From: Turneriella sp.
GTDB taxonomy: Bacteria > Spirochaetota > Leptospiria > Turneriellales > Turneriellaceae
NCBI GenBank assembly: GCA_019186965.1
Contig: JABARV010000001.1
Location: 86,288-150,287 of the forward strand
Length of the DNA stretch: 64,000 bases
Direction: 5' to 3'
Shown: one piece after another, positions 25,593-33,119 of the stretch
Numbering within the stretch: position 1 is the stretch's first letter
Layout: the number at the start of each line of letters is the position of its first letter
Notes under the pieces: generated by a model
What the model was told of the DNA's origin: nothing
The model's input: the letters and a program-made list of their open reading frames with translations, nothing else
Databases searched by the model: none
Made by a program: the position numbers and the translations under genes

Positions 25593-27140
25593 ATGAAAAA
25601 CTTTAATATCCGTTTCCTGTGTATCGCACTCAGTTTTGTAAGCCTGCCACTTTTTGCAGCGCCTTCTGTTGAGGATTCTATCCAAAAAATCACAGAATTT
25701 TTTGCAAAGAACTCAGGAAAAACGGTCGCTGTAATGCCTTTCCAGCACCGCGACACAAAAGCTACTTCTGAAGTTATGGCAATCCAAAATCGTCTTATCG
25801 AAGTCTTGGTTGCAACGGGCAATGTAGTTGTTATCGAACGGGACAAAATGGAACAATTACTCCACGAGCACCAAATTGACCAATCGGGCCTAACAGATAA
25901 AAAACGTATCGGTAGCATTTTGCAGGCAGATTACCTCCTTATCGGTAGCATCACACAAAAAACAAAAACCACCTTGGATATCAACGCACGCCTTGTGGAT
26001 GTCACAACTTCTCAAATAATGGCAACTGCGCACTTTAATGCAGAGCGTAGCGAATTTCCTGAATCTCGCGTTGCACGAACACCTTCAAACCGTTTCTTGG
26101 GGGAGCCTCTTGTACAACTCGCGATCCTCATTGATACTTCGTCGAGTATGGATGGACTTATTGAACAAACGCGCACGCAACTATGGAAAATTGTAAACAC
26201 GCTCGCCGGCGGCTCTCGCGAAGGAAAAAAGCCGCGTATCGAAGTTGCGCTCTACGAATACGGCAATAGCATGCTTAAAGACAAGGATAACTATGTGCGC
26301 CGCGTACTCCCCTTTACGACAAGCCTTGATACGGTTTCTGAAAAGTTATTTGAACTTAAAACAATGGGGGGGCTTGAGTATTGCGGTGCAGCGCTTAACC
26401 AGGCGCTCAACGATCTTGAATGGAAAAATTATGACGATGTATACCGCGTTATTTTTATCGCCGGAAACGAAGCATTTACACAGGGGCCTGTCGACTTTAG
26501 GGTAGTTCTCGAGACCGCCCGCCAAAAAGGAATTTTTGTAAACACAATTTTTGCCGGTTCACGCCAAGAAGGTATTGCGACACAGTGGCTTGCCGCAGCG
26601 CGTATTGCCGAGGGCGACTTCCACGTTATCGACCAAAACCAAATGGTACAAGTAATGACAACCCCTTACGACGAAGAGATACGCGCTTTAGGCTATGCGT
26701 ACAACGACACAGTAATTCCTTTAGGGGAAAGCGGTGTTGTAGCCGAAAAACGCATAAAAATGCAAGATAGAAAAATTGCCGACGCAAGTCCCCAAAGTGG
26801 AGCGTCTACCGAACGCGCCCAAGCTAAAGCCTCGGCGCAGTACTCCGAAGCAAACAGTTGGGATTTAACCAGCGCAGCCTCTCAAGAAGAAACATTGGAA
26901 CGCATCAAGAAGGACGACTTACCGCAAGAGCTAAAAGAAAAATCAAAAAATGAAATTAAAGCTTACGTTTCAAAAAAACAAGCCGAACGAAAAAAAATAC
27001 AAACGCGTATTGACGCTCTCGCAAAAAAACGCAACGAATATATCCTTCGCGCTTCTAAAGAAAATCGTAAAGATAATTTTGGCCGTGCAACACAAATTTC
27101 AATACGTGCGCAAGGCAAAAAACGGGGATTTGCTTTTTGA
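25593..27140 (+). CDS. Secreted CsgG/TolB-like domain fused to a von Willebrand A domain
   Basis: 515 residues. Signal peptide 1-23. Residues 40-150 form a CsgG/TolB-N-like domain: KTVAVMPFQHRD, NVVVIERDKMEQLLHEHQ, and ADYLLIGSITQ. Residues 172-345 form a vWA domain with an intact MIDAS start DTSSSMDG (181-188), the family's DxSxS. It contains YEYGNS, GGLEYCGAAL and a Thr/Ala metal-contact region. The last 130 residues are a charged, coiled-coil-like tail rich in Lys/Glu (KSKNEIKAYVSKKQAERKK). The vWA part should bind a protein ligand through a metal ion in the periplasm; the CsgG-like part may sense or assemble. The next gene, convergent, also has such a TolB/CsgG-like N-domain. Confidence 0.7.
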   Translation: MKNFNIRFLCIALSFVSLPLFAAPSVEDSIQKITEFFAKNSGKTVAVMPFQHRDTKATSEVMAIQNRLIEVLVATGNVVVIERDKMEQLLHEHQIDQSGLTDKKRIGSILQADYLLIGSITQKTKTTLDINARLVDVTTSQIMATAHFNAERSEFPESRVARTPSNRFLGEPLVQLAILIDTSSSMDGLIEQTRTQLWKIVNTLAGGSREGKKPRIEVALYEYGNSMLKDKDNYVRRVLPFTTSLDTVSEKLFELKTMGGLEYCGAALNQALNDLEWKNYDDVYRVIFIAGNEAFTQGPVDFRVVLETARQKGIFVNTIFAGSRQEGIATQWLAAARIAEGDFHVIDQNQMVQVMTTPYDEEIRALGYAYNDTVIPLGESGVVAEKRIKMQDRKIADASPQSGASTERAQAKASAQYSEANSWDLTSAASQEETLERIKKDDLPQELKEKSKNEIKAYVSKKQAERKKIQTRIDALAKKRNEYILRASKENRKDNFGRATQISIRAQGKKRGFAF

Positions 27141-27147
27141 ATAGTTT

Positions 27148-28596
27148 TTAAAATCCAAACTGGTAAGTCACCGAGGCATCAAAATACGCCAGTGAAGTTT
27201 GTTTTTCATTCTTGCTGTTTAGGTATTGATAATCGGTGTCCAAGCTAGGGGTTATGTATCCTGCAATTTTGAAGCGGATGTTCTTAAACCATTTTTGTAA
27301 GCTCATGCTATAACGCAATCCGACAAACGACATCGAACGATCGGTAGTCTGCGTCAGTGAAGCATTCATCGGTCTATTGGTTGAATCGATGATTGAATAC
27401 GCACCGCCGACGCTCGCCACTGCAAATACTCCCAAGGGTGAAAAATAGTACCCTACCTTGAGCGCCGCTTCGATATTCCATAAAAGCCCCACATCGCTTT
27501 CGGTTGTCGATAATGTCGGATTTATTTGCTTAATCGAAAAAATATCCATGTATGAATCTAAATGCAATCCAAACGAAATTCTTTGTATGTTAAATATATG
27601 AAGAGAAGTTTTCATATAAAGCGAGCTACTCCAGTTCAAAAGATCGCGTTGAAAAATACCCGCAGGGTTTGTTCCCGAAAAGTTGCGGTAGTTTAGTCCA
27701 ACGATATACCCCTCGTTGCGATTGCCATATTCAAGGCCAATGGTTTGGTTAGCATTATTTTTATAGTTTGTAGGCATGGTGTCTTTGACATCGCTCGATG
27801 GCAATGCGAAGTGCGCATAGAGTAACAATTCTTCTTGTAGCCGTGCGTCGCCGCGCAGGTACATGGTGCTCGCGGGGTATTGATAAAAGAGCGCTTGGCG
27901 TTCGACGGTGTTTGACGCATAACCCGCAATGATATTGATGTAACGATCGTTGTTGTCGCGTAAATAATTGTAAGAGTCGTCCTCTTCTTTGGACGCAGGT
28001 GTGACACTTTTTCCATCATTTTTCGACAGTGCTATTTTCTCCCCTTCTTTAGCCGGCGCGTTCTTTTGTGCTGTTGCCCGCGCCAACGCTTCGCGCTCAA
28101 TTTCTTTCACAATCTCCGTTGCGACTTTATTCGTAGCATCGAAAAGAGTGGCGTCAGCGTTGTTGGTGAAGGGTGCGACGCTAATAAATTTATCGGGTGC
28201 GATGTAGATACGCGTGTTGAAAACGATTTGCTTCTTGTTCGGCGTGAGCGAGTACGAACCGACCACAACGTAATCGCTTTGGGTGGAGATGGCGAGCTGT
28301 TTGATTTCTATATCGGTGGGTGTTTGATTTTTTTTCCAGAGCTGTTTTGTTTTTGTGTCTACGCTTGTTTGGTTGGCGCGGGTATAATCAAACTTTTCTT
28401 GCATCGATTGGTTCACCGCATCGGTAAGAGAAGCAGACAAATAGCCATAGTTTTTTGAACCTGTCGTGTCGATATATTGTGGAATTGCAACAACCGCCAA
28501 TCCACTCTTCGTAGGCGCCTGTGGTGCTGCAAATGCTAAAGAAGAAAAAAAGAACAATACCGCGCCACAAAGGACGCTTAAGCTGGTTTTAAACAT
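27148..28596 (-). CDS. TolB/CsgG-like N-domain plus outer-membrane beta-barrel
   Basis: 482 residues with signal peptide (1-23, ending AFAAPQ). Residues 30-165 resemble a CsgG/TolB-type domain (GLAVVAIPQYID, TQSDYVVVGSYSLTPN), and the segment 165-210 is charged. From about 225 to the end the sequence alternates in the manner of a transmembrane barrel (TIGLEYGNRNEGYIVGLNYRNFSG, VGYYFSPLGVFAVASVGGAYS) and ends with FDASVTYQFGF, whose C-terminal Phe is a typical BAM signal. Probably in the outer membrane. Convergent with the CsgG-vWA gene, 7 bp apart. Specific function unknown. Confidence 0.65.
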   Translation of the reverse strand: MFKTSLSVLCGAVLFFFSSLAFAAPQAPTKSGLAVVAIPQYIDTTGSKNYGYLSASLTDAVNQSMQEKFDYTRANQTSVDTKTKQLWKKNQTPTDIEIKQLAISTQSDYVVVGSYSLTPNKKQIVFNTRIYIAPDKFISVAPFTNNADATLFDATNKVATEIVKEIEREALARATAQKNAPAKEGEKIALSKNDGKSVTPASKEEDDSYNYLRDNNDRYINIIAGYASNTVERQALFYQYPASTMYLRGDARLQEELLLYAHFALPSSDVKDTMPTNYKNNANQTIGLEYGNRNEGYIVGLNYRNFSGTNPAGIFQRDLLNWSSSLYMKTSLHIFNIQRISFGLHLDSYMDIFSIKQINPTLSTTESDVGLLWNIEAALKVGYYFSPLGVFAVASVGGAYSIIDSTNRPMNASLTQTTDRSMSFVGLRYSMSLQKWFKNIRFKIAGYITPSLDTDYQYLNSKNEKQTSLAYFDASVTYQFGF

Positions 28597-28648
28597 GAGG
28601 AGCGTGAAGATTTATTTTAAAATTAGCGTGTCAACGAATATGAGACCT

Positions 28649-29977
28649 TTATTCAAAAAAACTTTTGAGCGCTTCACGAAAGTTACGCGTGCCGTTTACC
28701 ACAGGTTGGCTAATTTTAGAACTAAATTGCTCCGCAACCTTTGTTCGCATATTTTTAAGACCCTGCCCCATGTTTTCAACCATGTTTCTATACGCGTTCG
28801 ACGCATAAATTGCATACGGATTATATTTAACCTGCGCCAATGGCATGGCCTTACGCGGATCAAAACCTAACGCATAAATTTGATCCATGACTTTATCTAT
28901 AACAAATTGCTTTTTATCCGAATTTTCATCGTAAAGCTGTGCCTCAATTTCAGCGAGATAGTCTTCGGTTTTACGCACTGGCCCAAATGAATACGTAACC
29001 CTGTCTTTACGGGGATACTCGCCAATCATCGGTACATCGTCACGCGCCGGTAAAATGATTCCTGCAATACCACAGCACATAAAGTAATCAAACTTGCGCA
29101 TATAGTTGTAAATTTCACGGATGCCGTTATAAGTTTGCGCATCGCCCATACGGCTGCGCGTTCCTGTAGGATAGAGTAGAAAAATATTTCCTTCCTTTTG
29201 TAACTTAGCAATCGCCTTTTGCGATGCTTTATTGATTGCAAGCGCAAGTTGAATTTCTTCTGGCGTCATATTGACTCCCTTTGCCGTAATTACCACGCGG
29301 TTGAACATCTCCGCCATTGCTTTAACTTCACGTGGTCCTTCGGTGAGTTTGCGACCAGCGATAAAAATAATTTTTTCAAAAAGGCGTCTTCCCTCTTCGC
29401 CCCTGTGGTAAAGTAGAGTATAAAGTGCGGGTACGTCAAAATTAGAAAAATGTGCGCTCAATATCAAGGCGGATTTACCCCCGTCAACAAGCCGCCCCAT
29501 CTCCTTTAGATTCTCATACCCCGCAATCCCTGAACCATGTTGCATCAAATCATTCATCATATACCGAAAAAGTGGTCGGTTTTGCTTTTGCGCTTCTTGA
29601 AATACATTTTCGGGGGTTGTCACCGAAAAAAGATTCGGATCAGAGCGCTCAACAGAACGGTCGAAAACACGCGGATAGGTATCGTATAAATTTTTTCGCA
29701 TCGCCGGCATACTAAGCCACTGCAAGACGCGTATGACATTTTGTAAAGTGACTATGTGGTTAGGAGCCTGTGCGCCAACTCGCTGGAGCAATTTTTTCGA
29801 GAATTTTTGTACGCTATTTTGCACAAATTCCCCCGCCAAAGCGGCGTGCAACGCCGTGAGGGCGGCGGCGCTTTGGCCGACGGCAAATCGTTGCCGATTT
29901 GCTCTGCGAGGGGCGAAGACGCCCAAATTTGTGCAAAATTTCGCACTTTTAAGCGAACCGCGTACAAAAATTCTCAA
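28649..29977 (-). CDS. Soluble GPAT-like acyltransferase, N-terminus encoded by a foldback element
   Basis: 442 residues as the longest frame. The C-terminal 350 look like the chloroplast/chlamydial type of glycerol-3-phosphate acyltransferase: ILSAHFSNFDVPALYTLLY stands where the family has its NHQ-x-x-x-D acyltransferase motif, and FLLYPTGTRSRMGD replaces the second motif. Residues 1-71 are encoded entirely inside the 260-bp element at 29764-30023 and are not acyltransferase sequence. The native start is probably ATG 29710 (MPAMRKNLYDTYPR) or a nearby TTG; no good ribosome site is seen. Upstream of the element an in-frame stop closes the old frame, so little or no coding sequence was lost. 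The role, if GPAT-like, is membrane lipid synthesis beside PlsY. Confidence 0.65.
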   Translation of the reverse strand: MRIFVRGSLKSAKFCTNLGVFAPRRANRQRFAVGQSAAALTALHAALAGEFVQNSVQKFSKKLLQRVGAQAPNHIVTLQNVIRVLQWLSMPAMRKNLYDTYPRVFDRSVERSDPNLFSVTTPENVFQEAQKQNRPLFRYMMNDLMQHGSGIAGYENLKEMGRLVDGGKSALILSAHFSNFDVPALYTLLYHRGEEGRRLFEKIIFIAGRKLTEGPREVKAMAEMFNRVVITAKGVNMTPEEIQLALAINKASQKAIAKLQKEGNIFLLYPTGTRSRMGDAQTYNGIREIYNYMRKFDYFMCCGIAGIILPARDDVPMIGEYPRKDRVTYSFGPVRKTEDYLAEIEAQLYDENSDKKQFVIDKVMDQIYALGFDPRKAMPLAQVKYNPYAIYASNAYRNMVENMGQGLKNMRTKVAEQFSSKISQPVVNGTRNFREALKSFFE

Positions 29978-30023
29978 AAAAATTGCCTCTTCATAAACAC
30001 TACACGAGTTGGCGCACAGGTTC
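29764..30023. mobile_element. 260-bp foldback (MITE-like) element
   Basis: Ends GAGCCTGTGCGCCAACTCG and the complement of GAACCTGTGCGCCAACTCG (one mismatch), flanked on both sides by TTAG; in fact TTAGGAGCCT occurs at 29760 and again at 30024. Inside, further pairs nest towards the centre: a 24-bp arm (GAGAATTTTTGTACG core), TTTTGCACAAATT, and GCCAAAGCG, with a GC-rich centre containing GCAAATCG/CGATTTGC. So the whole element can fold on itself. It carries no transposase, but it keeps an open frame leftwards that has become the front of the acyltransferase ORF. Confidence 0.75.
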
Positions 30024-30080
30024 TTAGGAGCCTACATGCCACAGTGTGGACACCGTGTAACTATTTCAAAGCTTTACCTT

Positions 30081-31148
30081 ATGAAATCTACGCCACTTTT
30101 TGAAGAACACAAAAAACTCAACGCAAAATTTGTCCCGTTTGCTTCTTACAATATGCCTGTATCGTACGGCGCTGTTAAAGATGAAGTTCTCCAAGTACGT
30201 ACACGCTGCGGCATGTTTGACGTTTCGCACATGCTTCCTATTTCGCTTAGGGCAAAAACACGCGACGATTTAGTTACAGCGCTATCGCGCATTTGTGTGC
30301 GTGTTCCAGAAAAACTCGATGTGCCCAAAGCGCAGTATAACGCATTTTACAACGATAAAGCGGGGCTTGTCGACGACATTACAATTTCGGCTGTGGATAA
30401 ATCACATTGGATTGTCGTTGCAAATGCAGGAAACCGCGATGCGGATGTAGAGCTTCTGCAAAAGCATACAAAGGATTTATTAGTAATTACTCCTTGGAGT
30501 AATTACGTTCTTATTGCACTACAAGGGCCAATGGCACAAAGCTTCTTGGAGCCGCATTTCCCCAGTATTGCAGAGATGTACTATTACGAGACGCGGCTTT
30601 TCGATGAAAAAATTTTTATCGCACGCATGGGGTATACCGGCGAAGATGGTTTTGAAATCGCGTGCCCACAAGATGCGGGAATTGCACTTTGGCAAAAATT
30701 GCTTAGCCAAGGGGTTGCTCCTTGCGGCCTTGCTGCACGCGATGTTTTGCGTTTAGAAGCGCTAATGCCACTTTACGGAAACGAACTTTTGCCAACGTTA
30801 CGCCCGCAAGAGTCAGGGATTGCATTCTTGTATATGGACCACGAATCTATTGCGCCGCGTTCCATACGCGAACAAAATATTGCAGAAACGACAGTGGCGT
30901 TCCGCATGGAATCCGAGGGAGTACCACGGCAAGGGTACAGTATTGTCGATGCAGAAGGTGTACGGGTGGGAGTTGTAACAAGTGGTACTTTTTCTTTTAC
31001 GCAAAACTATGGTATGGGTTTTATGCGTATAAAAATCGAAGTTAAAGATTCTCCTCTTTTTGTAGAGATACGTGGAGAAAAAAAGCCAATAACTCTTCTT
31101 GCTAAACCACCGATTACGGGTAGTGTAAGGCGGCGTAAAAAAGAGTAG
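30081..31148 (+). CDS. gcvT: Aminomethyltransferase (glycine cleavage T protein)
   Basis: 355 residues from ATG 30081; upstream ATGs at 30009 and 30036 would add non-family sequence and the first lies inside the foldback element. GcvT motifs: TPLFEEHKKLNAKFVPFASYNMPVSYG, RCGMFDVSHM, ALQGPMAQSFL, RMGYTGEDGFEIACP, and CGLAARDVLRLEALMPLYGNEL. T protein moves the aminomethyl carbon to tetrahydrofolate. gcvH and gcvP are not in the window, so a YgfZ-like role cannot be wholly excluded, but the match to GcvT is long. The nearby insertion may have replaced its promoter. Confidence 0.9.
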   Translation: MKSTPLFEEHKKLNAKFVPFASYNMPVSYGAVKDEVLQVRTRCGMFDVSHMLPISLRAKTRDDLVTALSRICVRVPEKLDVPKAQYNAFYNDKAGLVDDITISAVDKSHWIVVANAGNRDADVELLQKHTKDLLVITPWSNYVLIALQGPMAQSFLEPHFPSIAEMYYYETRLFDEKIFIARMGYTGEDGFEIACPQDAGIALWQKLLSQGVAPCGLAARDVLRLEALMPLYGNELLPTLRPQESGIAFLYMDHESIAPRSIREQNIAETTVAFRMESEGVPRQGYSIVDAEGVRVGVVTSGTFSFTQNYGMGFMRIKIEVKDSPLFVEIRGEKKPITLLAKPPITGSVRRRKKE

Positions 31149-31158
31149 GTTAAAATAC

Positions 31159-32031
31159 ATGGGCAGCCCACAGGAGAGAGCGCAAGAGCTTATACGCGAG
31201 TTTGTCGAATTCTCTGAAAAATATAGCGCACAAATTCCGCTCGCAATTCCTAAAGGGACGCTCAAAACGATTGATTACTACCGCGATACGTATTTTAAGT
31301 ATCTTAAAGATTCGGAGTTTAAATCGAACATCTGCTATATGTTGCAGTTGATTGAATACCAAATTTGGTTGTACAAACTTTTTAAACCGCAATACTCCTT
31401 AGAAAGCGCTCTTTTTTTTCAACTCCTAATTACGCAGGGTCTTGTTATCGAAGCGGTGGTGTTTGCGCTCATTGCCGACCCTCTTGTTGTCACCGACGCA
31501 AATGATCGTTCTAAGGGAAGCACAAAGGAAGAATATATAAATTTGCTTAACTTAATACGCCGCCGTACTTTTTCCGCACACTTGCAACAGTTGCGCACAA
31601 TGGAAATTGTGAATGTAGAATTAGCAGAAGAACTCGATGCGTACCGTACACAAATTCGTAATCTTGTACACCTACAAAATTGGGATGGTAGGCTTTATAG
31701 GCAAATTACACAAACCGAATACAATAAGCATTTACAAGAATTTGACAGCCTTCTTAAAAAAATAAATTCTTCTGTTAAAAGCGACCATTCGTTGGATGCA
31801 CTCATAGGTTATTACCAACTCGACGGACGTACAATTAAAGGCGTAGTCAAGTTTTACAACTATAAAAGTAAGCGAGGCCAAATTGACGCAAAGGGAGCAC
31901 ACGATTATATTCCTTTTTTTGGGGAAGAGGACTTTGGTGCGTGGGAGCCTACAAAAGGTGAAGACGTTATTTTTCGTCTAGCCGTACTTGACAAAGGAGT
32001 ACGGGCAGTCGGTGTGCGTAAAAAAGAGTAG
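31159..32031 (+). CDS. Unknown helical protein with a cold-shock-like C-terminal domain
   Basis: 290 residues. Residues 1-220 are helical, with no recognised family. Residues about 225-290 read GRTIKGVVKFYNYKSKRGQIDAKGAHDYIPFF and continue to DVIFRLAVLDKGVRAVGV. This follows the cold-shock domain pattern (G-x-V-K-F-Y/F-N near the start, D-x-F/P in the second strand, G-x-x-V-x-F and A-x-x-V near the end). The classical aromatic RNP motifs are only partly kept. It may bind single-stranded nucleic acid. It follows gcvT by 10 bp and ends 31 bp from a convergent sigma factor. Confidence 0.5.
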   Translation: MGSPQERAQELIREFVEFSEKYSAQIPLAIPKGTLKTIDYYRDTYFKYLKDSEFKSNICYMLQLIEYQIWLYKLFKPQYSLESALFFQLLITQGLVIEAVVFALIADPLVVTDANDRSKGSTKEEYINLLNLIRRRTFSAHLQQLRTMEIVNVELAEELDAYRTQIRNLVHLQNWDGRLYRQITQTEYNKHLQEFDSLLKKINSSVKSDHSLDALIGYYQLDGRTIKGVVKFYNYKSKRGQIDAKGAHDYIPFFGEEDFGAWEPTKGEDVIFRLAVLDKGVRAVGVRKKE

Positions 32032-32062
32032 GACGTATAAGGTGTGGCTGCCTTTGTGTGGT

Positions 32063-33058
32063 TTAGCCCAAAGCTTCGTCGGTTTTTGAGTGTGCACCCA
32101 AGTGCTGGCTAAGTTTTTCTACAATACGTACAAGTTGTACAGACAATACCCCTTGTGTGCTGTGTAGGAGCACTTCTAAATCTTTGTACGGCGCACGGAT
32201 TGAAAGTAAACTACGCTTTTGTTGTAGCAACAGATTTTCTTGTCGCTTCTTCTTTTTCATTAAACTTTGGATGAGATCAATTATTTGTGGAGGAAGCGTG
32301 GCGGCAAAATATTCTTCGTGCCATGCATCGCGGTTTTTTTCCACATCGGGATTTTCTCTAAAGTATGCGTTAATCTTTGTTTCAAGCATCGAAATTTGCT
32401 GAAAATTTAAGGTCAATTTGTCTTCGTATTCACGAACCTCGTTCGAGCGTTCAAGAGCTGTAGTTTTAAGTTCGTGGATACGTTTTAAAATTTCGTGTTC
32501 AGAGTTACGATTTATATTTTTTAGGTATAAAAATTCTTCGGCGTCGAGCTCAAAATACCATGCATACGCTAATTTAAAAAGGACACGCTGTGCTATACTT
32601 AGCGCGGCAATACTCTCGTTGAAACGGTGGAAGAGGTGGCCTTCTGCAAGGTGTTCTTCGCGTATTTCTCCCTTTGTCTCTACAGCGTCTATAAGTTTCC
32701 CAGAGGTGTCGATGTTGCGGTACAAAGCAAAATATCTTTTATCTTTTTGTGTACGTAAATAATCGATAGTTAAATTACGTAAGACGGCAAAGAACCACGT
32801 CGTAAATTTTGCCTTTCCCTTAAAGCTTGAAATTTTTCGTCCGTCGCGTAAATGCTCGAATGCGTACAGGTAAAATTCGCTGGCTTCGTCTTCGTTAAAG
32901 CGAAAAAGCCGTATAGGAAAGTTATAAATATCGTCGGAAAATAATTCAAAAAAAGTTGAAAGCGCGTCTGGATTTCCTTTTTTTATTGCACCCAAGAGAG
33001 AGACAACCTGTGCATCTCTTTCGCTTTGCGTATCTTGGGTGGGTTTGCTTTTTGCCAT
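32063..33058 (-). CDS. Sigma-70-like factor (ECF-like) with a long helical extension
   Basis: 331 residues. Residues 15-100 resemble sigma region 2: LLGAIKKGNPDALSTFFELFSDDIYNFPIRLF, then EASEFYLYAFEHLRDGRKISSFKGKAKFTTWFFAVLRNLTIDYLR, with the familiar F-R-x-W-(L/F) -10-binding segment. Residues about 135-190 may be a weak region 4. The remaining 140 residues are coiled-coil-like and end HLGAHSKTDEALG, which ordinary ECF factors lack. It may be controlled by this tail rather than by a separate anti-sigma factor; none lies next to it. Confidence 0.75.
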   Translation of the reverse strand: MAKSKPTQDTQSERDAQVVSLLGAIKKGNPDALSTFFELFSDDIYNFPIRLFRFNEDEASEFYLYAFEHLRDGRKISSFKGKAKFTTWFFAVLRNLTIDYLRTQKDKRYFALYRNIDTSGKLIDAVETKGEIREEHLAEGHLFHRFNESIAALSIAQRVLFKLAYAWYFELDAEEFLYLKNINRNSEHEILKRIHELKTTALERSNEVREYEDKLTLNFQQISMLETKINAYFRENPDVEKNRDAWHEEYFAATLPPQIIDLIQSLMKKKKRQENLLLQQKRSLLSIRAPYKDLEVLLHSTQGVLSVQLVRIVEKLSQHLGAHSKTDEALG

Positions 33059-33119
33059 TTTATGCGCACGAAAATCGTAAAGGCCGCTTTGTATGTGGGC
33101 TCATGGGGGTACAGTATAT

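Noticed and set aside
31134..32032. 17-bp match between the ends of gcvT and the next gene as a mobile repeat
   Set aside because: The match encodes the simple Lys-rich ending RKKE in both and does not extend; it may be chance.
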